Below are positions 1-8,274 of a DNA stretch of 24,069 nucleotides, one piece after another. A model generated the notes under the pieces. The model made no database searches, was not told where the DNA came from, and worked only from the letters and a program-made list of their open reading frames with translations. Location of the stretch: contig SKLD01000281.1 in the NCBI GenBank assembly GCA_007123395.1, forward strand, positions 1-24,069, given 5' to 3'. Position 1 is the stretch's first letter. Each line of letters begins with the position of its first letter. The stretch is from Opitutales bacterium. Its GTDB lineage: Bacteria; Verrucomicrobiota; Verrucomicrobiia; Opitutales; Oceanipulchritudinaceae. A program made the translations under genes and the position numbers.

Positions 1-2
1 TC

Positions 3-284
3 AGCCTTCCCCTCCTTCCGCCCCAAACGGGTGTCATTGAGTTTCGCCTCTTCGGCTACGGTGCTCCCTCCCGGATCGGTGTGCTCGGGCTCGCGAACAC
101 GCCGCTCCTCGCTCTCGCCGAAGAGGATGCCGCCCTCATTATCCGCGGAGAGCTGCAAATCATACCCGAACCGCCGACCCTCGCCGCGATTCTCGGCCTT
201 GTTCTTGTCTGCCTCCTGCTTCTGCGGAACCTCCGGCGCGGTGACGGATCTCCCGGCGATAGAAGATTTTTCGGTCGCTTCTGA
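3..284 (+). CDS. PEP-CTERM sorting domain protein, C-terminal fragment
   Basis: The frame is open from the left edge and ends at TGA 282-284, so only the last 93 residues of a longer exported protein are visible. The tail has the three parts of a PEP-CTERM sorting signal: the motif PEPPT, a hydrophobic helix (LAAILGLVLVCLLLL) and a basic cluster (RNLRR). The preceding residues (FRLFGYGA...GVLGL) resemble the beta-rich end that often precedes this signal in Verrucomicrobiota. Such proteins are thought to be cut by an exosortase and placed on the cell surface. About 14 residues follow the basic cluster, more than usual. The stop overlaps the next start (TGATG), suggesting translational coupling. 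The function of the mature protein cannot be told from this fragment. Confidence 0.7.
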   Translation, partial: SLPLLPPQTGVIEFRLFGYGAPSRIGVLGLANTPLLALAEEDAALIIRGELQIIPEPPTLAAILGLVLVCLLLLRNLRRGDGSPGDRRFFGRF

Positions 285-1264
285 TGTCGGCCTTGTTGCG
301 GTTGTGTCCCCTCCTCTTCGCTGTCTGCCTCGCGTCCGCGGCAAGTCCCGGTGACGGACTGGAACACACGTCGCCGGAAGAGCCCGTTCCGGCTCCGGGG
401 AGCGATTTTTCCATCGACCTCGATGCGGATGTCACGCTTGCCATGGTGTGGATTCCTCCGGGTGAATTCACCATGGGCTCGCCCCCCACTGAGGCAGAGC
501 GCTGGCCTGACGAGGAGCCGCCCACACCGGTATCCTTTCCCGCCGGTTTCTGGATGGCGAAGACGCCCGTGACCCAAGCGCAGTGGGCCGCCGTTATGGA
601 TGAACCTTTTTGGCGGCTCCGCGCCCGTGCTGAAATTTACTGGCGCACGCTTGTCGAGGATGGCGGGTTGACGATCGACGGGCGGGTCGTCTTTTCCGCT
701 GCCGAGTGCGGTCGGATCGCCGCCCTCATCGCCTCCGACCCAGAGGCATACGGCAAAGGTGACCCCTTTCCGGTCTACTATGTGTCATGGGAGGAAGCGG
801 CGGAGTTCTGCCGCCGCCTGACCGAGCACGAACGGAAAGCCGGACGCCTGCCCGAGGGTCACAGCTACGCCCTCCCCAGCGAGGCGCAGTGGGAGTATGC
901 CGTGCGGGCCGGAACCACCGGTCGCTGGTCCTTCGGCGACGAGGTCATCGATCTGGAGGTCTACGCATGGTTCCGCGACAACAGCCGCGGCCGCGCCCAC
1001 CCCGTCGGTGAAAAATGGGGCAACCCGTGGGGACTCTACGATGTCCACGGAAACGTCTGGGAATGGACCCGTGGTTGGTTCGGCGAATATCCTGGTGAGC
1101 CCGTCGCCGATTATGACGGCCCGCCCGCCGGTATCTACCGCGTTCTCCGCGGCGGCGCATGGAACAGTGAACCGCGCATCCTCCGCTCCGCCGTCCGCCT
1201 CCGCCGGCCCCCCGGTCACCGCGTCTTTCACGTCGGTTTTCGACCGGTTCTCACCGTGCGATAG
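284..1264 (+). CDS. Secreted SUMF1/EgtB/PvdO-family (formylglycine-generating enzyme fold) protein
   Basis: A 326-residue protein with a hydrophobic signal peptide (about residues 1-20) ending in an Ala-rich cleavage region. The family hallmarks appear in order: MVWIPPGEFTMGS (54-66), FWMAKTPVTQAQW (89-101), YVSWEEAAEFCRRL (166-179), LPSEAQWEYAVRAG (197-210), NPWGLYDVHGNVWEW (247-261), LRGGAWN (288-294) and VGFRPV near the end. True formylglycine-generating enzymes use two C-terminal cysteines. Here the only cysteines are at 8, 15, 142 and 176, and none lies in the C-terminal core, so sulfatase-activating oxidase activity is unlikely. A roughly 50-residue insertion (107-158) separates the two N-terminal motifs. 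It is probably an exported structural or binding member of the family, translated together with the preceding PEP-CTERM gene. Confidence 0.85.
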   Translation: MSALLRLCPLLFAVCLASAASPGDGLEHTSPEEPVPAPGSDFSIDLDADVTLAMVWIPPGEFTMGSPPTEAERWPDEEPPTPVSFPAGFWMAKTPVTQAQWAAVMDEPFWRLRARAEIYWRTLVEDGGLTIDGRVVFSAAECGRIAALIASDPEAYGKGDPFPVYYVSWEEAAEFCRRLTEHERKAGRLPEGHSYALPSEAQWEYAVRAGTTGRWSFGDEVIDLEVYAWFRDNSRGRAHPVGEKWGNPWGLYDVHGNVWEWTRGWFGEYPGEPVADYDGPPAGIYRVLRGGAWNSEPRILRSAVRLRRPPGHRVFHVGFRPVLTVR

Positions 1265-1516
1265 CAATACGCTTCCGTTTCTGACACTCCCCGGAGCGCA
1301 TAGGCGCATTTTTGCTCGATTTGGAACTGTGGGATGTCGCGGCGGCGGGTATCGGGTTCATGGATCCCGCAAGGTGCGCGGTCCGCGCCTTCGCGTCTTG
1401 AGGCTTGAAAATCCGGGCAAACCAGCGGGGCCTGTAAACAAGAACGCGGCTGGGATCATCAAGGAAATCGCACGCCTTCGTGACAAGGAACGAGACGAAC
1501 CTGTCTGCATCAATGA

Positions 1517-2230
1517 TTATACCGCCGGAGACCCGCCGAGTTTGAACTTGTATCCAAACTCGCGGACGGTGTGGATGAAGGTGGGTTGGCGGGGATTTTC
1601 CTCGATCTTTGTGCGTAGGGTAGTGACAAAGCGGTCCACGGTGCGGTCGGTCACGGTGACATCATACCCCCAGACGGCATTCAGGATGGACTCGCGGCTG
1701 TGGGCGCGGTTGGGGTTTTGCAGGAAGTAGGCGAGCAGGTTGAACTCGGTGGGCGAGAGGGCGACCTCCCCGCTGCCGCGGAGAAGTTGTCTGGATTCGA
1801 GGTCGAGGGTGAAGGGTCCGAACACAATGCTTGTGGCCTTTTCCTTGCGCTGGCGGCGGAGAATCGCCTCGGCGCGGGCAAGGAGTTCGCGGATGCTGAA
1901 GGGCTTGGTGACATAATCATCCGCCCCAAGTTTGAGGCCCATGACGACATCGGACTCCTGCCCTTTCGCGGTGAGCATGATGACGGGCATGGTGTGGCCG
2001 CGCTCGCGGAGAACTTGAAGAACCTCATAGCCGTTCATCTTGGGCATCATGATGTCGAGGATAATGAGGTCGGGCCGCGCCGAGAGAGCGAGGTCGAGAC
2101 CGCGTTCGCCGTCCTGAGCGGTCTTGACGCGGTATCCGCTGAACTCGAAATTATCCTTTAGACCGCGGAGCATCGCGGGGTCGTCTTCCATGATGAGGAT
2201 GAGGGCGTCGATTTCCGGAGGTGCGGCCAT
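1517..2230 (-). CDS. OmpR/PhoB-type response regulator
   Basis: A 237-residue two-component response regulator. The receiver domain (about 8-122) keeps the acidic pair E15/D16/D17, the phospho-acceptor D59 (in LIILDIMMP), T87 (MLTAKG) and K109 (VTKPF). A winged-helix DNA-binding domain (about 137-230) has the family signatures LSPTEFNLLAYFLQNPN, VWGYDV, TVDRFVTTLRTKIEENP and TVREFGYKF. It should bind promoter DNA when phosphorylated by the histidine kinase encoded 24 bases upstream on the same strand. It is the last gene of the apparent four-gene minus-strand operon. Its ATG has no strong ribosome-binding site, which fits translation following the kinase gene. Its targets cannot be read from the window. 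Confidence 0.95.
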   Translation of the reverse strand: MAAPPEIDALILIMEDDPAMLRGLKDNFEFSGYRVKTAQDGERGLDLALSARPDLIILDIMMPKMNGYEVLQVLRERGHTMPVIMLTAKGQESDVVMGLKLGADDYVTKPFSIRELLARAEAILRRQRKEKATSIVFGPFTLDLESRQLLRGSGEVALSPTEFNLLAYFLQNPNRAHSRESILNAVWGYDVTVTDRTVDRFVTTLRTKIEENPRQPTFIHTVREFGYKFKLGGSPAV

Positions 2231-2254
2231 GGGTCGAGGAAGTGGTTGGTGGAA

Positions 2255-4201
2255 TCAGGAGACAGTGGTTGCCGTCATTGTCTCACGCATGCGCGGGTGG
2301 CGGGAGGCAAAGGTGGGCAGACGCACGCGGAATGTCGAGCCCACGCCTTCCTGGCTTTCCACAGAGATGTCACCCCCGTGGGCGCGGACGATGTGTTGGT
2401 TTATGCTCAGGCCGAGACCGCTGCCTTCACTGCGACGGGCAAGGCGCTGGTCCACTTGGTAAAACTCTTTGAAGATGTGGCGCAACTCCCGCGGGGGAAT
2501 CCCGATGCCATTGTCTTCCACGGAGATGATAACACTGTCTCCCCGGACGGACACATCAAGATGAATGCGCTTGTCCTCGGTGGTGTATTTGTAGGCGTTT
2601 TCGAGGAGGTTGATGACCACTGTGACGAGCGCGTCCTCGTCACCGGCGAGGGTCGGAAGATCGGGCCCGATGCTCTTGGTGAAGCGCACACCCTCGGACT
2701 CGAGGCGCGGTCGGGTGGCGGCGAGGGCGGCTTGAAGAATCCTCTCTGTTTGCACTTCGACCATCTTGAACTGGCTGCGGCCGCGGTGCATGCGCGAGAA
2801 GGTAAGGAAGTTTTCCACCAAACGGCTCAAGCGTTTGTTTTCACCGGCCACCATGGAAAGGTATTCGCGCAGCGTCTCCTCGTCGCGGTATCGGCCTTCG
2901 AGAAGGGTCTCCACGAGCATGCGCATGGAAGCAAGGGGCGTGCGCAATTCGTGCGAGACAAGCCCGATAAAATCGTTCTTGAGCTTATTGAGGTGGATCT
3001 GCCGGGTCACTTGGCGCAAGGCGAGAATCCCCGCGACCGCGATGAGAAGGACGAGCATCGCCCCCATCGCCAAGGTCACGAGTGTCTGCTGCTGCGTTGT
3101 GCGGGCGAGAAACCCCTCGTCCTGAAAACCCACATGCACTTTCCAGCCGTAAAAGGGGGCGGGCAGATCAATGACGGCGAAGGCGTCATCCGTCCGGTGT
3201 CCGGGGTCGCCGAAGAGCGTTCCCCCGAGCGAGCGCACATTGACCCAAAGATGATCGGGCAGAGAAGCCTGCCGCCACAAGGGAATGAAGCGCTCGGCGA
3301 AAACAGACTCGCGTATTTGCAAAATCAACACATCGCCTTCATCCCGTCGAACATGGGTGTAAATTGTGTCTCCACTGTCCTCGTGGTTCGGGCGCATGAG
3401 GAGCCAGCGGTCGAGGGTCTCGCCGCTCGTCCAATTCTGCTCGAAGTAGGTGCGCAAAAGCTGGTCTTGCAGGTCGAAGCGGTTGCTTTCCTTGAGAAGC
3501 AGCGCCCGCGTCCCGGCGGACAGGGCGTCTTCCCCGGTCAGGAGCAGGCGATGGGCAAGAAAACCGCGTTCGCGCCAGGTCAAATGGGCAACGCCCCGCA
3601 ACTGTGTGAAAAGGCTTTGCCAAAAAGCCTCCAGCTCCGCCCGCCATGGAGCGTCCGGCGGAGTGAGTTCGGTGAGGCGCAGGAGCCAGCGACGCATGGA
3701 CGGATCGTTGCGCGCCGCCGCGAGGACCGCCTGCAAGTCGCTTGGATCGATGGCCGCCATGCTTCCGGCATCCGTTGACCTTGCTTCGTTGAGCGCCTGC
3801 ATCCATTGGCGTAGGAGCGGGGTGAAATCTTCCCCGGTCAGGTGTGCGCCCGAGTATGTCTCCCGCGCAAGTCGGGGATGGATAAGTTCACCGGATTGAT
3901 TGAAGAGCAGCATCGCTTCGAGATTCCCTTCCCGCATCCACTCAAAGAAAGCATGGGGCGAGCCGCCTTCGCCGGGGGCGCGGGCGAGGAAGTTACGCCA
4001 CTCCGCGCTGCGTTCCTGAGCGAGGGCTTCCAACTGTTGCCGGTAGGCCGCCATGAGTTCTTCCCGCACGGAAGTGCGCTCCGCCACGAAGTTCTTCATG
4101 AGCAGCCAGACGACCACCACGAGGGGCAAAAGGAGCGCGATGAGCATGAAACCGAAAGCGAGCCGCAGGGGCTCGTCGGTGTTGCGCAAAACGGATTTCA
4201 C
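2255..4201 (-). CDS. Membrane sensor histidine kinase
   Basis: A 648-residue two-component sensor kinase. There is a transmembrane helix at about 14-36, a large predicted extracytoplasmic sensor region (about 37-372) matching no domain I can name, a second helix at about 373-395, and a cytoplasmic kinase core. The H-box is VSHELRTPLASM, with phospho-acceptor H417. The N-box is INLLENAYKY (530-539), the G1 box VEDNGIGIP (561-569), the F region FKEFYQVDQ and the G2 box EGSGLGLSI (592-600). No HAMP domain is evident between helix 2 and the H-box. The start is GTG, overlapping the upstream gene's stop as GTGA, so the two are probably translationally coupled. The partner regulator lies just downstream. 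The signal sensed is unknown; the overlapping secreted protein is a candidate accessory sensor. Confidence 0.95.
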   Translation of the reverse strand: MKSVLRNTDEPLRLAFGFMLIALLLPLVVVVWLLMKNFVAERTSVREELMAAYRQQLEALAQERSAEWRNFLARAPGEGGSPHAFFEWMREGNLEAMLLFNQSGELIHPRLARETYSGAHLTGEDFTPLLRQWMQALNEARSTDAGSMAAIDPSDLQAVLAAARNDPSMRRWLLRLTELTPPDAPWRAELEAFWQSLFTQLRGVAHLTWRERGFLAHRLLLTGEDALSAGTRALLLKESNRFDLQDQLLRTYFEQNWTSGETLDRWLLMRPNHEDSGDTIYTHVRRDEGDVLILQIRESVFAERFIPLWRQASLPDHLWVNVRSLGGTLFGDPGHRTDDAFAVIDLPAPFYGWKVHVGFQDEGFLARTTQQQTLVTLAMGAMLVLLIAVAGILALRQVTRQIHLNKLKNDFIGLVSHELRTPLASMRMLVETLLEGRYRDEETLREYLSMVAGENKRLSRLVENFLTFSRMHRGRSQFKMVEVQTERILQAALAATRPRLESEGVRFTKSIGPDLPTLAGDEDALVTVVINLLENAYKYTTEDKRIHLDVSVRGDSVIISVEDNGIGIPPRELRHIFKEFYQVDQRLARRSEGSGLGLSINQHIVRAHGGDISVESQEGVGSTFRVRLPTFASRHPRMRETMTATTVS

Positions 4202-5721
4202 GGCACCACCTCCCGCGGTTCCAAGTCATCAACCGGGCGAATGCTTTCGAGAAAGGCGAGTGCCTCGGGCAACTGGGTTTCCCACTCAGTCTCCTGAGCC
4301 CGAATCACCACCCAATGGATTTTGTCGTTATCTTTCCAATACAAACGAAGCTCCCGCATGGGCGATCCGCGATCAAGGAAACGCGCTTCGAAGCGCCGGG
4401 CGGGTCGCCCGTGGAATTCCGTCTCGACCTCGCTTCCCTCAACGACCGTGTAATCCTGGAGGAAGGATCGCAGGCGCCGCACATCCGATTGCACAACATC
4501 TTCCAGCGTGCGGTCGGGATTTGACGGATTGATCAACCAAACCGCGAAAGTTCGCCCGTCGCCGGACATGACATACACTTGATTGAGATGGTTATCCACC
4601 CGCCCGAAGTCCATGCCACTCCAACCTTCCGGCACGGTGTAGGCCCAGCGCAAGGTATCGATTTTGCCATCGTAAGCAGCCATTTGCGGTCGCTCCATTG
4701 CCCGCGCGAGTTCGATGGTCATAAGGCTTGACCGCATGCGGACAACGTGTCGCGGACCATCCGGATCGATCCACACCGTACCGTTGTAAACCGCAAACTG
4801 AGGATCGCTCATCTCAAAGTCCCAACGCTCGAGCAAGCGTTCGGGATCCTGCCCTTCGAGCACTTCCATTCCGACGAACCGATAGACCGCCTCCGCCGCA
4901 AGGCCCATGGGAAATAGAATATGGAACGGAAAGACGGGATTCTCCTCCCGATCCAGCGCGCGGGGCACGTGCATGGTTTGCTCGTTATCGATGTAGAAAT
5001 TCCCTGAAGGCAGGTTCAGCGAACGTTCGGTTCCGTTCTCTTCCCATGACCACACGTGCGTGGCGGGATCAAACCTGGAAGCATACCGGTCGGCCACCGG
5101 GTTCCGACCGGTGATCCGCAAGAGGCGGAAGCCGTCTTTCACCCGTTCGCTCGTCAGATCGTGGGCCACCGCAACTTGGCTGATATCGACATAGAGCCAA
5201 CTGCGCAGCCGAAAAACGGGTTGTCCGCCGATATAGTCATCCGCGGACCACGTGCTGTAGTATCCAATCACATTGCCGCCCAGTGAGCGGATCTGGTAGA
5301 GAAGGTATTCGTCGTTTGGCCAAGGTTGGACGGTGGGCGGGAGGCGACTGCTACGGGCGAGAAGTTCCACGGCCCTTTCCCGCCATAGCGGGAGACGGCC
5401 TCCCTGATCACGCAGTGTCTGCGCGAGGCGGCGGCCCTCGGCGCTCTCCCCTTTGGCGAAGAGCAACTCAGCCAGACGAAAGGTGGCTTCCGCCCAAACC
5501 GGCGGCAGGGCATCCGTCGGCCGCTCATGAATGGATTCCAACAAACGCCGCGCGGCCTTGTGGTCGCCGCCGGCTTCGAGTTCGAAAACTGCTTCTTCCA
5601 AAAGAAGGCTTGCGGGCAAATCCCGTCCCTCCGGCGAGGAACTCCCGGCACCATGCGAGATGATGCCCGGGAGCGCCCAGAACATCGCTGTGAGGAAAGC
5701 GGTCTTACGGAGAAAGTTCAT
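4198..5721 (-). CDS. Secreted protein of unknown function upstream of a sensor kinase
   Basis: A 507-residue protein starting at MNFLRKTAFL. This ATG is chosen over the longer open frame because an AGGA motif lies about 9 bases upstream and a signal peptide (about residues 1-25) follows directly; the longer version begins with low-complexity residues. After the signal comes an Ala/Leu/Glu-rich helical stretch (about 30-125) that looks like TPR-type repeats. A central beta-rich region (about 130-380) contains many aromatic residues. A C-terminal region (about 390-495) looks like a PsbP/DUF1795-type fold (VEGSEVETEFHGRPARRFEA, HWVVIRAQETEWETQ). These fold guesses are by eye. Its stop overlaps the histidine kinase start, pointing to a role in the same signalling pathway, perhaps ligand binding outside the membrane. 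The function is unknown. Confidence 0.8.
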   Translation of the reverse strand: MNFLRKTAFLTAMFWALPGIISHGAGSSSPEGRDLPASLLLEEAVFELEAGGDHKAARRLLESIHERPTDALPPVWAEATFRLAELLFAKGESAEGRRLAQTLRDQGGRLPLWRERAVELLARSSRLPPTVQPWPNDEYLLYQIRSLGGNVIGYYSTWSADDYIGGQPVFRLRSWLYVDISQVAVAHDLTSERVKDGFRLLRITGRNPVADRYASRFDPATHVWSWEENGTERSLNLPSGNFYIDNEQTMHVPRALDREENPVFPFHILFPMGLAAEAVYRFVGMEVLEGQDPERLLERWDFEMSDPQFAVYNGTVWIDPDGPRHVVRMRSSLMTIELARAMERPQMAAYDGKIDTLRWAYTVPEGWSGMDFGRVDNHLNQVYVMSGDGRTFAVWLINPSNPDRTLEDVVQSDVRRLRSFLQDYTVVEGSEVETEFHGRPARRFEARFLDRGSPMRELRLYWKDNDKIHWVVIRAQETEWETQLPEALAFLESIRPVDDLEPREVVP

Positions 5722-5815
5722 CGGTGTCGTTCCTATTGGAGGTGGAAAGGGCGGCGGTGGCAAGACGCTCCCCAAGGCCGCGCCCGCAAAACCAGGGCGA
5801 CGGCCCCCGCCAAGT

Positions 5816-6148
5816 TCAGCAGCCGACCTTGGCCAAACGCGGCCGGCGGAGGGGAACCCGCCGCCGCAGGGGGCGCGGCGCGATGGCTTTCGCCGGTGCC
5901 TCCTCCGCTGCCACAGGCTTCGGTTGCACCGGGCGGGATACACGGTGGGCGTGCCCGCGCACCGGTCGCAGCTCTTGGGCAAGCACCGTGAGGAGGAGCA
6001 GAGACCCGGCCGCGAAGACCGCCGGCCCGAGGGGAACGGGGCCGAACAAGGCCGCCGCGAGGGCGACCGAACCGACGGTGATCAGAGACACGGTCCAATG
6101 GAAGGCGACGCGACGGACCGAGGTTTGAGCAGAACGATTGTTTTTCAT
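5816..6148 (-). CDS. Small two-helix membrane protein, hypothetical
   Basis: A 110-residue protein starting at MKNNRSAQTS; a start 15 bases further upstream is possible. Two hydrophobic stretches, about residues 16-35 (FHWTVSLITVGSVALAAALF) and 40-57, form a helical hairpin. A proline-, alanine- and arginine-rich tail (RPLRRRVPLRRPRLAK) is probably cytoplasmic. It is the first gene of the minus-strand run leading to the secreted protein, kinase and regulator, 94 bases before the next start. I recognise no family. The tail composition could also arise by chance in GC-rich DNA, but the well-formed hydrophobic hairpin and the position at the operon head support a real gene. Confidence 0.55.
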   Translation of the reverse strand: MKNNRSAQTSVRRVAFHWTVSLITVGSVALAAALFGPVPLGPAVFAAGSLLLLTVLAQELRPVRGHAHRVSRPVQPKPVAAEEAPAKAIAPRPLRRRVPLRRPRLAKVGC

Positions 6149-6203
6149 AGTGCCGCCGAGCATACGCCATCCGTGTTACCGGATTATTACGGTCGCGTTC
6201 TTA

Positions 6204-6213
6204 TTTCCGGAAA
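6204..6213. promoter_or_regulatory. Perfect palindrome in divergent promoter region
   Basis: The perfect 10-base palindrome TTTCCGGAAA lies in the roughly 120-base AT-richer gap between the divergently transcribed minus-strand signalling operon (start 6148) and the plus-strand membrane protein gene (start about 6271). A second, imperfect inverted repeat (ACCG at 6178-6181 with CGGT at 6190-6193) lies nearby. Either could be an operator for a regulator controlling both directions. This is inference from symmetry and position only. Confidence 0.25.
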
Positions 6214-6270
6214 CCGCTCTTTTTCGGTATTTCCGTGTTTTTCGTCGTGAGGCTTCGCGCGCGGGCGCAA

Positions 6271-7716
6271 ATGTTCGCCCCACGATGGAAAATCTCACCC
6301 CCGGCGACACCCGCAAGGCTTTCGACTAAGCCGGACGCGCGACAACAGCGGCGGCGGGCATATGATCTTATGGTTCGTGAGCGCTTCGGGTTGCTCCCGA
6401 AGAGGATGCTGCCGCACGATTACGAAATGCATGGATGGCACCGCCAACGTAAGTATTGGGTTTTCTACTGGCCGTTGACTCTCATGGGTCTGGCCATGTT
6501 GCTTGCCAATCAGGGAAAAAACGCCGCTTTGGCGCGCTACCCCGACTCCGCCGCGGAGCTGACGACCTTTGCCCTCGCCGTGAGCTTCCATGCCTTTCTG
6601 CACGCGGCCTTGATCTTCATCCCGCAGATGGCGAATGTCTATGGTCAATCCCGCGCTTCCGTGCGGGCTTGTTTCGTCTTCACAGCCCGCGCGGGGGCTC
6701 TTCTCTGCCTGCCGCTGCTCGTGCTCGGCTGGACGCGGGCGGGTTTGCTCTTGCCGCAGTGCGTTTTCGGAGTGGACGACGAGGTGGCGGCGACGATGCA
6801 GTTGTATTTCCGGCTCCTTGCGCCGACGGTGTTTCTCGACGGTCTGCGGCACGCCTTCACCGGGCTCCTTATCCAAGCGCGGCGCACCGGAGTCGTCACG
6901 GTGTTGAATATCGGCTTTCTTTTGGCGGTGCTTGCCTTTTTGTTTTTCGGCTTCCGCGCCAATCTGCCGGCGGCATGGACGGTGGGCATGGCGCAACTCG
7001 TCGCTTCACTCGCTGCTCTCGCCGCCACGGGAGCGGCGTGGGCGCGCCTCTATCGCGCGCCCGAAGGCAACGACCCGATGCCGTCGCAGCGTGAGCTGTG
7101 GGGCTATTTCTGGCCGGTGGCGGTGACAAGCGTGTGCTTCGCGCTCAGCCGTCCGGTCATCTTTTTTTTCGCGGCGCGTGCGCCGGATGCCGTCATACTA
7201 ATAGCCGCGCTTCGAGTTGCATTTGATTTCGCGATGTTGTTTTTCAATCCGGTGAACCAGTTTCGGCATGTCATGGTGACCTTCGGGCTGCGCGATGCGG
7301 CCGGGATCGGGCGGTTTATGCTCACGGTGGTGCTGGCCCTGAGTGCCTTGCTCATTCTGAGCGGGTTGACGCCGGTGGGCGCATGGGTTTTTGCCGTCCT
7401 TTTCGGCTTGGAAGGCGAGGTTCTCGACTACGCGACGGCGGCCCTGCTGCCGCTTGCGCTTGTGCCGTTGGCGATGGGGTTGCGCAATTGGCAGCACGGC
7501 AAGGCGCTCCTGCGCAAGACGACGCGCCGCATGGGGGTTTCGGCGTTGGTCCGGGTGGCGGTCATCGCAGGCGCCTCGTGGGTGATGGTCTCATTGGGTT
7601 GGCTCGGCCCGCGCACCGGTGCGCTGCTGCTCGCCCTCGGGTTTCTTGCCGAGGCGGCGTCCATGTGGATGATCGCCCGCGGACGCCCCGACACCGGTGT
7701 GGACCAGTCGGGGTGA
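6271..7716 (+). CDS. ANKH-like (progressive ankylosis family) MOP-superfamily membrane protein
   Basis: About 481 residues with roughly 12 hydrophobic helices. The spacing and local motifs recall the ANKH family of the MATE/MOP exporter superfamily. FYWPLTLMGLAMLLANQG opens helix 1. A second-half repeat opens with YFWPVAVTSVCFALSRPVI, to be compared, from memory, with the vertebrate WWPLALILATQRISRPIV. Near the end a charged loop (NWQHGKALLRKTTRRM) is followed by two helices and a short basic tail. Vertebrate ANKH promotes ATP/pyrophosphate/citrate release; the substrate of bacterial members is not established to my knowledge. The start is uncertain: a GTG at 6235 and ATGs at 6271 and 6370 are all in frame, none with a clear ribosome-binding site. 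It is divergent from the two-component operon. A generic MATE or polysaccharide flippase is the main alternative. Confidence 0.75.
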   Translation: MFAPRWKISPPATPARLSTKPDARQQRRRAYDLMVRERFGLLPKRMLPHDYEMHGWHRQRKYWVFYWPLTLMGLAMLLANQGKNAALARYPDSAAELTTFALAVSFHAFLHAALIFIPQMANVYGQSRASVRACFVFTARAGALLCLPLLVLGWTRAGLLLPQCVFGVDDEVAATMQLYFRLLAPTVFLDGLRHAFTGLLIQARRTGVVTVLNIGFLLAVLAFLFFGFRANLPAAWTVGMAQLVASLAALAATGAAWARLYRAPEGNDPMPSQRELWGYFWPVAVTSVCFALSRPVIFFFAARAPDAVILIAALRVAFDFAMLFFNPVNQFRHVMVTFGLRDAAGIGRFMLTVVLALSALLILSGLTPVGAWVFAVLFGLEGEVLDYATAALLPLALVPLAMGLRNWQHGKALLRKTTRRMGVSALVRVAVIAGASWVMVSLGWLGPRTGALLLALGFLAEAASMWMIARGRPDTGVDQSG

Positions 7717-8014
7717 CCGCGCGAGCGCGCCGGGGCGTGGTTGTCTATAGTGCGGGCGTGCGCGGCGTGCATTTCTCAAACATCCGCACGGAAGGCGAAG
7801 CTGGCATCATGGTCGTGGCCGCGCCCGAGGTGGATCCGCTTTGATCACGTCGCCGTGACTCTTGTGGAGACGACAAAGCATCCCTGCGGATGGAAGGATC
7901 TGCGGCCCGTCGACGGCGAAACCGTCAGCATCCAGACCGTAACTGCAGAGTTATGGCTAAAGGCTTGACGCACCAGACTACCGCGCTTTGCTCCTCTACC
8001 TTTCTTTTTCAAGT
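7717..8014. other. Intergenic stretch upstream of tRNA
   Basis: I see no convincing gene here. A short GTG-started open frame (7741-7968) has no ribosome-binding site and no recognisable protein features. A TTGACG element at 7965-7970 may be the -35 box of the tRNA promoter, but no good -10 box lies at the right distance. The pyrimidine-rich run just before 8011 probably belongs to the tRNA leader. Confidence 0.4.
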
Positions 8015-8089
<75 letters not shown>

Positions 8090-8144
8090 ATTTCCGCCGC
8101 CTTCCATACCCGCTCCCCCTCCGCTCCCTCTCGCAACGAAAGCT

Positions 8145-8188
8145 CAGAGAAAATAAAAATTGACAACGGAATGAAATTTCTCTGGTTA
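8145..8188 (+). promoter_or_regulatory. Possible promoter with flanking inverted repeat
   Basis: An AT-rich patch upstream of the 103-residue gene contains a perfect TTGACA (8160-8165). A weak -10 candidate, TGGTTA (8183-8188), lies 17 bases later. A perfect 8-base inverted repeat, CAGAGAAA (8145-8152) and TTTCTCTG (8177-8184), straddles the -35 box and runs into the candidate -10 box, which suits an operator. The -10 match is poor, so confidence is low. Confidence 0.35.
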
Positions 8189-8274
8189 TTTTTAAATAGC
8201 TGTTTTTCCCGTTTCGTTAGGCTGCGAGGCGAATTGTGTCGCGCCGTGGTATGGAATCACCAAGGACTTGTTCC

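Noticed and set aside
897..1730. A 277-codon plus-strand frame crossing the FGE and response regulator genes
   Set aside because: It overlaps two well-supported genes in another frame and strand and has no recognisable features.
2246..3778. A 510-codon open frame on the plus strand
   Set aside because: It is antisense to the histidine kinase gene, whose H, N and G boxes are unmistakable; the antisense product shows no family features.
7741..7968. A 75-codon GTG frame before the tRNA
   Set aside because: It has no ribosome-binding site, no family features and a biased composition at its start. A decayed gene remnant is possible but cannot be supported.
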